Part shown: piece after piece, positions 1 to 9,630 of the stretch | How positions within the stretch are numbered: position 1 is the stretch's first letter | Layout of the letters: each line of letters opens with the position of its first letter | Origin: Polytrichum commune | Lineage: Eukaryota; Streptophyta; Polytrichopsida; Polytrichales; Polytrichaceae | Direction: 5' to 3' | Length of the DNA stretch: 64,000 bases | NCBI GenBank assembly: GCA_950295325.1 | Contig: OX485807.1 | Coordinates: 51,696,796 to 51,760,795 of the forward strand | Translations under genes and position numbers: made by a program | Notes under the pieces: model-generated | What the model was told of the DNA's origin: nothing | Database searches by the model: none | The model's input: the letters and a program-made list of their open reading frames with translations, nothing else

Positions 1-976
1 TATACAGTATATATTTACTGTAAATATATAATATATATAAATACAGTAAATATATACTGTATATAATTACTGTAAATATATACTGTATATAATTACTGTA
101 ATTATATACTGTATATAATTACAGTATATATTTACTGTAAATATATAATATATATAAATACAGTAAATATATACTGTATATAATTACAGTAAATATTTAC
201 TGTATATATTTACTGTAAATATATACTATATATAAATACAGTAAATATATACTGTATATATTTACTGTAAATGTATACATATTTATATATTTACTGTAAA
301 TGTATACATATTTATATATTATATATTATATACATATATATTATATACATACATGTTACATATATTGTATACATATATGTTATATATATTATATACATAC
401 ATATTATATACACATATATAATATACATATATATTATATACATATATATTATATACATATATATTATATATATATTATATATATATATATATAATATACA
501 TACATATTCTATACAAACATATTCTATACATACATATTCTATACAAACATATTATATACATACATATTATATACATATATATATATATATATGATATGTT
601 ACATATATTATATACATATTATACATATACATATTTATTCATATACATATTTATATTTATATATTTATATATTTATATATTTATATATTTATATATTTAT
701 ATATTTATATATTTATATATTTATATATTTATATATTTATATATTTATATATTTATATATTTATATATTTATATATTTATATATTTATATATTTATATAT
801 TTATATATTTATATATTTATATATTTATATATTTATATATTTATATATTTATATATTTATATATTTATATATTTATATATTTATATATTTATATATTTAT
901 ATATTTATATATTTATATATTTATATATTTATATATTTATATATTTATATATTTATATATTTATATATTTATATAT
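1..976. repeat. AT-only satellite block in three parts
   Basis: Positions 1-300 alternate TTTACTGTAAA and TTTACAGTAAA with TATA spacers, so this part is dense in short palindromes. About 300-640 is a degenerate TATATACATA run. About 646-976 is a near-perfect 8-bp repeat (TATATTTA, roughly 41 copies). The long Tyr/Ile/Phe reading frames across it are by-products of the repeat, not genes. The block lies inside the CACTA-type terminus at 1303-1315, so it may be internal or subterminal DNA of that transposon. Confidence 0.9.
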
Positions 977-1315
977 AAAAAAATATTAACTATCAACTAA
1001 TATAATATTTATAATATTTACGCACCTTTGAGTTCGTAATTATTTCCATACCCATACACTTACAAGTCCATAAATTGCAAAAAATTAAAAATATTTTACA
1101 ATATTCCAATAGATCCTAGAATATTCCAAAAAGATTCCATATTTACTAAAAATTTGTTGATTTGGTCATTGTACTATTCTAATCAACAAAAATGTAGGCA
1201 GTAAACTGTTGATTTTTACAAAAATTCAAAAATCAGTGAAATCGGTCATTGCAGTGCCCGGATCGACAAAGATCTGTTGATTTTTTGTTGATTTGGTCAT
1301 GATTTTCTAGTAGTG
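977..1315 (+). mobile_element. Right terminus of a CACTA (En/Spm-like) transposon
   Basis: The sequence TTTTCTAGTAGTG at 1303-1315 is the exact reverse complement of CACTACTAGAAAA, the usual plant CACTA terminal inverted repeat. The preceding 170 bp carry repeated motifs (TGTTGATTT about four times, TTGGTCAT or TCGGTCATTG three times), as expected of CACTA subterminal repeats. Retrotransposon coding sequence starts at the very next base, so the element was inserted into the Ty3 pol gene. The other terminus and any transposase would lie to the left, outside the window, so the 3-bp target duplication cannot be checked. No other good copy of this terminus was found in the window. Confidence 0.7.
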
Positions 1316-2557
1316 TTAACGTGGGGACATGACGTATGCAACTACCTAAAGCACTGTGATAGTTGTAGAGGAACAGAGACCAAGACAAAACACCCCGAGG
1401 AAAGTCAAAGCACGGCGCTCCCAGAAACAATATCCGAGCCGGATTGGAGGCACTCAGTCATACAACGACTGGAAAGCTTTGAAGATTGGAACCTTATTGA
1501 CACCCATGAAAATGTGGGATTACTTGACCCCAACGCTGAAATATATTTCATAACCAAGGATGGTTTGAAGTATCAATTACCCGATGGTGAAGTGAAAATG
1601 TGTATCACAAAAGGAGACGCCGTCGATTGGGTAAAGAGGGTACACGAATATCAAGTACCACACTTGACTGCGGAAGAAACAACCGCTCAAGTACACGAAG
1701 GCCCGTATTGGTGGCCAACTATCTCTCTAGACGTGAAACGTTTAGTTGACGAATGCCATATATGTCAGCTCGGGACAACGTTAAGCTTCCGAGCTGCGAA
1801 GTATGGAACCATCCCATTCAGAAGAGGTGAAGCACCGGATTGGCGAGAACCAATCATACAACACCTAAAACACCCAATGGAATTAAGTGAACTAGTATTC
1901 CAAGAAGAGTTGGGGATATTGAAAGAGGAAATACCTGATTATTTCCTGGAAGAAGATATATTGAGCCGAAGGTTAAATGGAGACATCAAATTGTGTATAT
2001 CCCAAGATGAGGGAATCAAATGGCTAACAACCATTCATCAACAGAGATCCCCACACCTCTCGATGGATGAAATGATCTCGCGGGTCACTTCAGGACCTTA
2101 CTGGTGGCCTACAATACCGCCGGACATCGATCATCTCTGTAAGAACTGTGTGCATTGTCAGCCTCGAGAATCCCCAAAACATGTGATCGACTGCAGAACG
2201 GTCACAAGCAAAGACAAGGAGGACCCCGATTGGAGAACTCCTTTCATCGATTATTTAAAGCATGGTCGATTGACCACGGAGGCGTCAACCACCCAATGAC
2301 AACAAATAGCAATACGCAGTAGGCCGTATTGGTTGACCCACAATGGGACCTTGATCAAAGAAGGCCCTGATGGCTTACGGAGAATATGTGTGAACGGACC
2401 AATAACTACTGCCATTATTGCTGAGGCTCATGAGGGAATTGCCGGAGGGCATTTCTCAGCCAACATTACTCTACACAAGGTATTGACCGCCTTGTATTGG
2501 TGGCCCACCATGAAAAGAGATGTCCATTTATATTGCACCCAATGCGATATTTGTCAA
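1316..2557 (+). repeat. Tandem repeat of the RNase H-integrase linker plus H2C2 zinc finger
   Basis: Units of 131-133 codons repeat at least three and a half times. Each full unit starts with PDWR..I..LK (about 1438, 1837 and 2227), continues through a variable linker and a K(M/L)CI-type strand, and ends with H-x5/6-H-x30-C-x2-C. The spacing is the same in modules 2, 3 and 4, and all carry YWWPT. The final unit, next to the catalytic core, has the canonical HEGIAGGH form. The amino acid sequences of the units have clearly diverged, while the metal ligands are all kept. Confidence 0.85.
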
Positions 2558-3631
2558 AGAGTTGGCCCCAAGATTTCAACCAATCTCCAACCCTTACATC
2601 CCACAATGCCCACTGAGGTATTTCAGAAATGGGGTTTGGATTTCATTGGACCAGTCAACCCGCCAGCTAAAGGTACCAAGAATCGGTACATCATTACAGC
2701 GACGGACTACACCACCAAGTGGGTGGAAGCGAGAGCTCGAAAGGACAACACGGCTAAATCGACAGCCAAATTCCTCTTTGAAGAAATAATTACAAAATTT
2801 GGATGCCCACTGGAGTTTGTGAGCGATCAGGGAGGTCATTTTATTAACGACACCATCAAAGTGCTCACTCAAGAATTTATGATTTTACATCGAAAGTCAA
2901 CAACCTATTACCCACAAGCTAACGGGCAAGCTGAGAGCACCAACAAAGTAATCAAGATCGCCTTGACCAAAATGGTTAATGCCAATCGAACAGATTGGGA
3001 CACCAAATTGCATGCAGCACTTTGGGCATATAGGACAGCCTACAAGGTGACAACAAAGCACACCCCATTCGCTTTAGTGTTTGGGACAGAAGCTTTGTTA
3101 CCTATGGCCTACCTACATCCTGACGTTCACCAACAAAGGAGCCAGGATATACATCCCATTCTTAAGAAAAGAATGGAACAACTCAGAGGCATCGATTTAA
3201 CTTGACATGAAGCAGAAGAAAACATGAGGCACATGCAATTATTGCGCAAAGAAAGGCATGACCAACCTCGGAAACGGACACATTGTAAGCAGTGTCACCA
3301 CGGAACAAGCAAAACTTCCCAAAAGAAAGCCAAACGGCATGATACTTTGGAGGAAGGAATTATGCAAGCCACGGAGAAATTCCAGCACTTTCCAAGGAGT
3401 GAAGAGCCCGAGCTACCGGCCGTACCCAAAATACGATTTTACCCCGGCCAAAGAATTTTGTGGCACCTGCGCCATAAAATACCCGGGCCGGGCAAGTTCA
3501 AAATAAGATGGGCAGGACCTTACCTTATTAAGCATGTTTATGACAACGGATCAGTTGATGTCACCACCCTGCAGGGAGAGGACTTGGGGCGAGTCAACAT
3601 GAACAAACTCAAACCCTATCAAGAGCCATAA
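1316..3631 (+). pseudogene. Ty3 pol C-terminus: integrase with reiterated zinc-binding modules
   Basis: The integrase inserts retrotransposon cDNA into chromosomes. One frame runs from 1316 to 3631 and is broken only by two TGA codons (2297-2299 and 3203-3205), each one transition from CGA. From the left there are four H2C2 zinc-binding modules; the first keeps only its CxxC half because the CACTA end cuts it. Their CxxC pairs start at 1355, 1754, 2147 and 2543. The catalytic core follows: GLDFIGP, then SDQGGHF, then NGQAE, with exactly 35 residues between the second Asp and the Glu (DD35E). The C-terminal GPY/F-type stretch (KIRWAGPY) lies near 3510. No chromodomain is seen. The stop at 3629 is taken as the natural end. 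The two TGAs make this copy non-functional unless they are read through. Confidence 0.85.
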
Positions 3632-5887
3632 TCCACTCAAGCTTATGCTTTACAAATTTTAGCATGTCATCTTTTGGAAACTGAGCTTAGGAAGAAACAA
3701 AACCATTTACCAAATAGGAGTGGCATAAACCAATCCCCAACTAACCCATCTAAGAACAAGGTCCCCCCACACACCGGATCCACCACTCCCCTAGATCAAG
3801 CGACCTTAGATGCAGAGGACTTAGAAATCCATAGAGTTATGCTAGAAGTATATTGGGCACAACCTACCCCACTAAAAGACAACAACCCCCAACCCATGTG
3901 TAATAAGGGAACCAACTCGGTACAGGGGAATAATGCCCCCATGAACCACCTAGGAAATATCTTTGAGAGCTCAAAACTTATCCACATAGAAACCCCTAAG
4001 GAAAATGCTAACATCACCTACCCCACCTCACTGGATTTAAGCGAGGGTAGGACTGATCACTTACCTAAGTGAATATTATGGGAATTACGGACTAGGTAAA
4101 GGCTCACCTAGGACCGCCCACTGGTCAAGTAAACCAGTAAGAGCGTTTTCACCCACATAAGAACAGGAAGTGGGGACAAATAACTCATAATTTGATAGAG
4201 TGTTAGAAAGGCATAGGTTTAGGCCACAGGATGACCAAGAACTAGATATCAACTACGTGAAAGGTTGTCAGGATGGGAAGATAAACCATTCAAAAGGTTA
4301 CCATAGGGGGATGTTACTTAGGCCGCACGAAGTGAGATATGTAGGTTTTCAAAAAAAAAGTGTTAACCTTCGACGATTCGGAATTGGGAAAGTAGAATTC
4401 AGAACCCCCCCCCCCCCGGAAGAAGGGAGAGAACATCATGACAACACATATACACCTCACAACCAGTGGATGGAGTTCGGATGTACGTCGATGCAAGGGA
4501 TTGTTTTAAGAAGTAACCAGGCACAAAAGGATATTGGATGCAGCAGTGGTTTAAGTATCAGCAAAATTCCTGGGAATTCAAGTACCCAACCATGGAAGGG
4601 ATTACTCTACCTTTTTCAGAGGAAGCAATCAAGCATGAGGAGTTTTCTGGATTATTACTGAAGACAACAACAGTTGCAGTGTTTAGAAAAAATTGGGGGA
4701 TTCAATTACCCGGCCATGGCAGAGATTATTTTACCTTCTTAAGAGAAACTGAGCAAGTTATTGGATTGGTACTGGACGCAAAAGTGTTTGAAGTATTTAG
4801 TACAATTATTGGGAATTCAAGTATCCTGCCGTGGCAAAGGCTATTTTAGAACACCAACATAGCCTAACAAATTACTGGATGCAGCAGTGTTTGTGATATT
4901 AGGGAAGCTATTGAGGATTCAAGTAAATTTGACAAAAGAAGGAAAATATCGTCTTCTTGGGAGAAGTAACAATGGAGGAACCAATGTTGGATGCGACACT
5001 GTATGAAAATGATCGAATCATTGGATGCCAAAGTGTACGAAGGGTGTCAGACCGCAGTTGGATGAGTTACCAGCTGGCTGGAACTTTCCCCTTTGGAGCA
5101 GGTTCCCGGAACTTGACAGAATTCTGGATGAACTCCATACAGAGTGTACTGTAGTGCAACAGGTGAAGCTCTTTAAGAAATGAATGTATTCGGAAATATT
5201 GTATGCACCTAATTATTGCAGTAGTGAACACGAGCAAGGAGGAAAATCAATTCGGCAAAACCAACCGAGCTGGAAATAAACAGAAGCAATGAGCGAGACG
5301 TATAATATGCAGGAAGATAAAACCCAAAAGCAATGCAGGCTCATCCACAACTTTCAAGTAAAAATCACATTTACAACACAAACTTCAAGACAACTGAAGA
5401 CTTGAACAAGATGACCAATTCCAAAAGTATCTCCAATTTGTTTTTATTGGAGGGGTCCAACAAGTGGACCCCAAGAAAATGGGGACTCTACCCACCAAAG
5501 TGGGGAGTTCCACTGGAAATAACTTACAAAACCTGCGCCAAACCCACTGACACCTAGTCAGTAAGAGTAAAAGAAATTTTAACTTCAAGAAGAAAGGGAA
5601 GGAGAAAGGGGAATACCTGCAATTCGAATTGCGGGCCCCACCAGCTGCAGTTGCGGCCCAGGAAAGAACAAGGGGTCCAGTTGGCCTTTCCCTCTCCCAA
5701 CGACCCTAAACAAGAACCCTAACTGTCATATGTCAGCTGAAAACCCTTCAGCGACGAAGAGCAACGTCCCAGTGGATCTCAGCAGCTTTGCAACAAACAA
5801 TCCACAGTTGCTGCGTCAAACTGAAAGGAGGAGTTAGCACGGGTTTCAGTTGAAGGACAGGCGGGTTCAGCAGAAGGAAGGATCACC
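3632..5887 (+). other. Non-coding spacer of the Ty3 element
   Basis: No recognisable protein is encoded between pol and the accessory ORF. A 132-codon stretch (3674-4072) stays open in the pol frame, but its composition (Pro/Asn/Thr-rich) gives no family. There is a C tract near 4407-4420 and a diverged tandem array at 4528-4925. Short inverted repeats occur around 5455-5520 (GTGGACCCC and GGGGACTC type). The last 250 bp before 5888 look like the leader of the downstream ORF. Confidence 0.5.
4528..4925 (+). repeat. Diverged tandem array, about 115-bp unit, 3.5 copies
   Basis: Units start near 4528, 4640, 4757 and 4870. Each reads roughly TTGGATGCAGCAGTGTTT, then a GGGAATTCAAGTA core, then CCATGGCAGAG and TATTTTA. 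Copies differ by many substitutions and small indels. Tandem arrays in the region between pol and the 3' LTR are a known feature of Tat-group elements, so this supports the element's assignment. Confidence 0.65.
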
Positions 5888-7093
5888 ATGGAGTGCCCAC
5901 ATACATATCACCCCAAGCTGGACAAGGGTGGAGAATTCTGGAAGAGGGTCCAGACAACGTGCATTCACGCATTCTCAAGCATACATTGGCATGCTGGTAA
6001 GTCGCACTGGTATCTCCCGGCTTGCAAAACTCACATTTTTCAAGCAGTGCTTAGGAGAGCATTAGCAGCAGGAGGAAGTGATACCAACCTTGCAGAAATT
6101 ATGAAAAGAGGGCCAGAGGCAGAATCGGCCACCTTGTATGCTTTCAGCATAGATCCAGCCCTTAAGTATCGCCTCACCTCAGGGGAAAGGGACTTCTTGA
6201 GGAAGCTCAACCTTGAGGAGTTCATCACCTCAAATTCATGGGGCGTCTTGCATACACAATTAGTCACAGAGGCTATTGCCTCACTGGAGCCGGACACTTT
6301 CTTAACCATGGTGAAGGGAGAAAAGGTCCAGATTGTTGCCAGAAAGTGGAGAAAGCAATTCCAGGAGATTTTTCATTTAGCTAAGAAGGAACCACATCCA
6401 GTTGACCGGACATGGCAACTCACGGAGTTGTTCCCTTCTCCAAAAGAAACCACAGAGGCAGCGGAGACAGTAAAGATATCTGAATGTCAGCTCTCGGATG
6501 CAAAAAGACCTCTGCGACTCTTAAGCTCACTTTTCTGCCTCAATCCGACGCACCATAATCACATAACACTGGGATTTGTTGAAATGGTGGTCGCGGCACT
6601 CAATGGCCAAGGAGCAGATTGGCCCCAAGAATTCTATCATGAAATCACCGAGGAACTCACAACTTTGCACAGCAAACATTCAGCCGCCAGAGTAAAGGTG
6701 GAAAAGACTTCCATAGGGTCCCATCTGACCCTGATCCTCAGAGCAGGAGGGTTCCTCAATATCAGGGAAGAATTGGAGGCTGGCTACAGAAGTGAGAGAG
6801 CTCTCACCTTAGAGGAGCAGCTACCCAATTCAAAGAAGACTAAAACCAAGGAGGCCAAAGAGGTACCAGAAATGCAACCCACAATTCGACTAATACCATC
6901 CAGGGAGAAGGGGATTGCCACCGATCCAGTACCTCAAACGACCACACCGGTCTACTCTGTCACAATACAGCCTGCAGCAACATCATCAGACATACCGGGG
7001 AAAGGGGTCATTTTAGAGACCTCAGAGCAACGAACACCCCCAAACGCTCTACCGGCAATGGTAGAGCAGATTTGCCAGGCATGCACATCGTAG
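5888..7093 (+). CDS. Retrotransposon accessory ORF, first part (401 aa), family unknown
   Basis: Starts at an ATG in good context (ATCACCATGG) and runs 401 codons to TAG. I do not recognise the family. The first ~310 residues look globular and mixed, with CIHAF, HWHAGKSHWYLP and WRKQF stretches and an NGQGADWPQEFY segment. Residues from about 310 on are Pro/Thr/Lys-rich and probably disordered. No signal peptide or membrane segment is evident. It lies on the same strand as the integrase, between it and the LTR, as the extra ORFs of Tat/Athila elements do. The next frame (+1) opens at 7065, before this one closes at 7093, and continues to 8606. The two were probably one ~900-aa product split by a 1-nt indel, or are joined by frameshifting. 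Confidence 0.6.
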   Translation: MECPHTYHPKLDKGGEFWKRVQTTCIHAFSSIHWHAGKSHWYLPACKTHIFQAVLRRALAAGGSDTNLAEIMKRGPEAESATLYAFSIDPALKYRLTSGERDFLRKLNLEEFITSNSWGVLHTQLVTEAIASLEPDTFLTMVKGEKVQIVARKWRKQFQEIFHLAKKEPHPVDRTWQLTELFPSPKETTEAAETVKISECQLSDAKRPLRLLSSLFCLNPTHHNHITLGFVEMVVAALNGQGADWPQEFYHEITEELTTLHSKHSAARVKVEKTSIGSHLTLILRAGGFLNIREELEAGYRSERALTLEEQLPNSKKTKTKEAKEVPEMQPTIRLIPSREKGIATDPVPQTTTPVYSVTIQPAATSSDIPGKGVILETSEQRTPPNALPAMVEQICQACTS

Positions 7094-7103
7094 GTTAGAG
7101 AAT

Positions 7104-8606
7104 TTGTTGATCTCTTTTACTGTCAAGGCCCCACAGAATTTGGTGAACCAGGTGAACAGTGAGTTTTTCAAAATTCAGAGAACGGCCACACTTCGTGAAG
7201 GCACGGAGGGGCCACCAGACAATGGTTCCGAAGTTCTGCTCAAATTTCAGGGCATTCAGCTCAAGCATCTGACACAGCAATTGGAAAATTCAGATAGCCT
7301 TAACGACGTCAACATCGAGGCTATCTTTCACCTAGAAGAGGAGCTGAGCACATTACAAAACAAATGGGAACAGGCTGAGGAAAAGGTACTGGGCTTGCAA
7401 GGACAGAAAGGTGAAGCTCTTCACCGAATCAGCCAATTCCAACAGATAATTGACAATCAAGCAGAACAATTACGGAACAAGGATGAGGAAATTAGCCGCC
7501 TCAACAATCACATTACCGATATCAACGGCGTTATGTCAAGGCAAGATGCGCTGGACATTCGCAGAAAAGACGAGATAGTCAGACTCGAGACCCAAGCAGT
7601 GACTGACAAGGAGGAGATAGCACGTCTCCAAACAGAAATTCACAGGTTAGGAGCGGAAAGTTCAACAGCAAAAACACACCTGCATCCGGCCAGAAGCAAC
7701 CCCGACCAGGTTCGCACCTCAGCACACCCGATCATGAGCAAAGAGAAACATACTCTCGCTGCCGGGATAGCAAACAGATTGTTGAATGAACTCCGAAGAG
7801 AACTCGCACATACTCAAGAGGAGAAAGCAGATCTGCTCAAGACCATTGTTGCAGAACACAGCGACCTCGCACATGAGGACCTTCCTCAGTCGGCCAAGTG
7901 TGCCGGCACAGGGTTTCACCTCCAGATCTTGAAGCACATTCCACCCCTGAATTCCATCATGCAGTATCACCGGGTGTGTGGTGGACTACATTTGTTGCTT
8001 AGCAACATTCCACCTCTAAGGACAGGGTGCTCTCTTGATTTTTCTCAGATGGAAGCACTATGGAACCAAGCTGATGCAGCGGCCAAAGACACATTGGCAT
8101 TCATGTGGTGTGTTAGTGAATTCAAGGCCCCTGCAGGAGCGATGGAAACACTCTCAGGGTCGCCACCCTTTTATGTCAAGAGATACATCCTCAGATGTAT
8201 CACATTGTTAGGTCAACACCATAACATGGTCCTAGCACCTCCAGAACCATTCCCAACTCTCAGATCTTACTCACACAGCCAGTATCATGCAGTCCGGAAT
8301 TTCCAGCGAAGCAAGTTAGAGTGCTTCGACCAAGCTCTGGCCACTTTAGCCACAGCGGATACATCCATTTGTTATGAGGCGGTGCAACACTACCAAACCC
8401 TCATCAATAAGCACCCAGCTGCAATTTGGCAACCAACTATGAGCCACCTCAAGAGTTTTGTAACAAAAACCCTGGATGAACAACACATGACTCTCACCAG
8501 CCGGCGATTTGGGACAATCAACAGCAGCACATTGTTACTCATACCTAAAGATCACAGTACTGAGCACATCATGGCAACGGAAAGCATAGGGACATGCTTT
8601 CTCTGA
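7104..8606 (+). CDS. Retrotransposon accessory ORF, second part (about 500 aa, coiled coil)
   Basis: Open from 7065 to the TGA at 8604-8606, which overlaps the polypurine tract. There is no ATG in the first ~140 codons (the first is in NGVMSRQ, near 7528), so it is unlikely to start on its own and probably continues the frame of 5888-7093. Residues ~75-190 form a strong coiled coil with heptad Leu/Ile and Glu/Lys/Gln runs (EEELSTLQNKWEQAEEK, LRNKDEEISRLNNHI, EEIARLQTEIHRL). The C-terminal ~230 residues look globular (LLSNIPPLRTG, FYVKRYILRCITLLGQHH, AIWQPTMSHLK). No enzyme motif or membrane segment is seen. Function unknown; a structural or targeting role for the particle would be speculation. 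Confidence 0.6.
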   Translation: MLISFTVKAPQNLVNQVNSEFFKIQRTATLREGTEGPPDNGSEVLLKFQGIQLKHLTQQLENSDSLNDVNIEAIFHLEEELSTLQNKWEQAEEKVLGLQGQKGEALHRISQFQQIIDNQAEQLRNKDEEISRLNNHITDINGVMSRQDALDIRRKDEIVRLETQAVTDKEEIARLQTEIHRLGAESSTAKTHLHPARSNPDQVRTSAHPIMSKEKHTLAAGIANRLLNELRRELAHTQEEKADLLKTIVAEHSDLAHEDLPQSAKCAGTGFHLQILKHIPPLNSIMQYHRVCGGLHLLLSNIPPLRTGCSLDFSQMEALWNQADAAAKDTLAFMWCVSEFKAPAGAMETLSGSPPFYVKRYILRCITLLGQHHNMVLAPPEPFPTLRSYSHSQYHAVRNFQRSKLECFDQALATLATADTSICYEAVQHYQTLINKHPAAIWQPTMSHLKSFVTKTLDEQHMTLTSRRFGTINSSTLLLIPKDHSTEHIMATESIGTCFL

Positions 8607-8616
8607 GGGGAGAGGG
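8605..8616 (+). promoter_or_regulatory. Polypurine tract of the + strand Ty3 element
   Basis: GAGGGGAGAGGG lies five bases before TGTAGAGAC at 8622. A purine run just upstream of a TG start is the expected plus-strand primer site at the border of a 3' LTR. Confidence 0.7.
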
Positions 8617-8805
8617 TAAAATGTAGAGACACCCTCATTGTACTGTAGGAAAAATAACTAGTGATCGCCGAAACAGCGAAGGAGAGAAGGTCGAAACAGA
8701 GAGAGAGCGAGCAAGCGGAGCGACACCGGGTGAAGCAGGTGAGAGCGAGGTTGTTCTGGAGCCTCGAAGAGCAAGTGGAAATGGGGCCGTCCCAGTCACG
8801 GGAAG

Positions 8806-8950
8806 GCGAGCTGGCGGACTAGCCACGGGAGCCACGTAACCAGCAAAAGGGAGGCGAGCTGGCGGACCGGCCAAGGGAGCCACGTAACCAGCAAGAGGAG
8901 GACGAGCTGGCGAACAAACCGGGCAGGTCTAGGCCGAGCTGGCGGGTGAA
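8806..8950 (+). repeat. 48-bp tandem repeat in LTR U3
   Basis: Units start at 8806, 8854 and 8902, each beginning (G/A)CGAGCTGGCG and the first two continuing with GGGAGCCACGTAACCAGCAA. A partial fourth unit starts near 8934. They sit about 330-470 bp upstream of the TATA box, where reiterated enhancer-like elements are common in LTRs. Confidence 0.75.
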
Positions 8951-9273
8951 CCAGGTCACTAGTGAGGGCCAACGGACAATCTGATTAAGGGCCGGGCTTA
9001 GGGCCAGTATTTATATGGCCGAAGTAGCTAGGTAAATGGGAACAAGACCATTTTAAGAACTAAGGAGGCACGGTCCTATTCCCGCTTAGAGCACATGTCA
9101 ATTAAGTAGCTTAGGTGATATGAAGAGATATGTAATTAGGTATTACATGTTGGACTTAATAGATTTAAACTCTACGAATTAAAGACTTTTAATCAGGCTA
9201 TTATTAGACACATTGCTAAATTTAGCCGAGCTAACATTTACAAAAATCCTAGGAAAACGTAGATTTGTGAGAC

Positions 9274-9280
9274 TATATAA
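9274..9280 (+). promoter_or_regulatory. TATA box of the LTR
   Basis: TATATAA followed by GGAGGCC and, about 30 bp on, AATACACTTCATTTC, a plausible start region. It lies about 650 bp into the LTR. Confidence 0.55.
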
Positions 9281-9377
9281 GGAGGCCACTTGAGGGCCCT
9301 AATACACTTCATTTCATCCCGAACATTTTACATGAGTGTCCGGACCTCGGACTTTGTTGAGACGTGAGGAAATCCAA

Positions 9378-9626
9378 AGGCACCCACGGTGCATTGGAAT
9401 TACCTATAAGCACCCAAGGTGCTTTGGCAATTCCAATTGGACTTTTAGGCACCCGAGGTGCGTTAGGAAATTCATAGGCGCCCGAGGCGCATTAGGAAAT
9501 TCATAGGCACCCGAGGCGCATTAGGAAATTCATAGGCGCCCGAGGCGCATTAGGAATTCCATAGGCACCCACGGTGCATTGGAATTACATAGAGGCGCCC
9601 GCGGTGCCTTAGTAATTCCAATTGGA
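9378..9626 (+). repeat. Hairpin-forming 29-bp minisatellite, eight units
   Basis: Units start near 9378, 9409, 9447, 9476, 9505, 9534, 9563 and 9593; the central ones are exactly 29 bp. Each begins AGG and holds a 5-bp stem with a 3-base loop, GCACC-CGA-GGTGC or GCGCC-CGA-GGCGC, followed by ATTAGGAAATTCAT. The A/G and T/C positions of the stem mostly change together. The array lies just downstream of the TATA box, so it would be part of the transcript. Confidence 0.8.
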
Positions 9627-9630
9627 TTGG

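Larger units (their letters stand above)
1316..9630 (+). mobile_element. Ty3-type LTR retrotransposon, 3' portion (integrase to 3' LTR)
   Basis: The order on the + strand is: integrase end of pol (1316-3631), non-coding spacer with a tandem array (3632-5887), accessory ORF in two frames (5888-8606), polypurine tract (8605-8616), and LTR start (8622). Gag, protease, RT and RNase H are absent because the left side is cut by the CACTA end at 1315. An integrase after RNase H without a chromodomain, followed by extra ORFs and tandem repeats before the LTR, resembles the plant Tat/Athila group; that assignment is inferred. The right end of the LTR was not located, so the end given here is a minimum. 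Confidence 0.75.
8622..9630 (+). mobile_element. 3' LTR of the + strand Ty3 element (right end not resolved)
   Basis: Begins TGTAGAGACAC directly after the polypurine tract. It contains GC-rich 48-bp repeats (8806-8950), a TATA box (9274-9280) and a hairpin-forming 29-bp minisatellite (9378-9626) downstream of the likely transcription start. No gene is present. The matching 5' LTR lies outside the window, so the CA end could not be set. The following sequence to about 11.2 kb has a similar texture and may still be LTR. Confidence 0.6.

Noticed and set aside
271..1000. Several overlapping open frames of 60-134 codons
   Set aside because: They are translations of the TATATTTA and TATATACATA repeats (Tyr/Ile/Phe only).
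9378..9626. Possible CRISPR-like array
   Set aside because: Units are adjacent without unique spacers, and the locus is a plant LTR.
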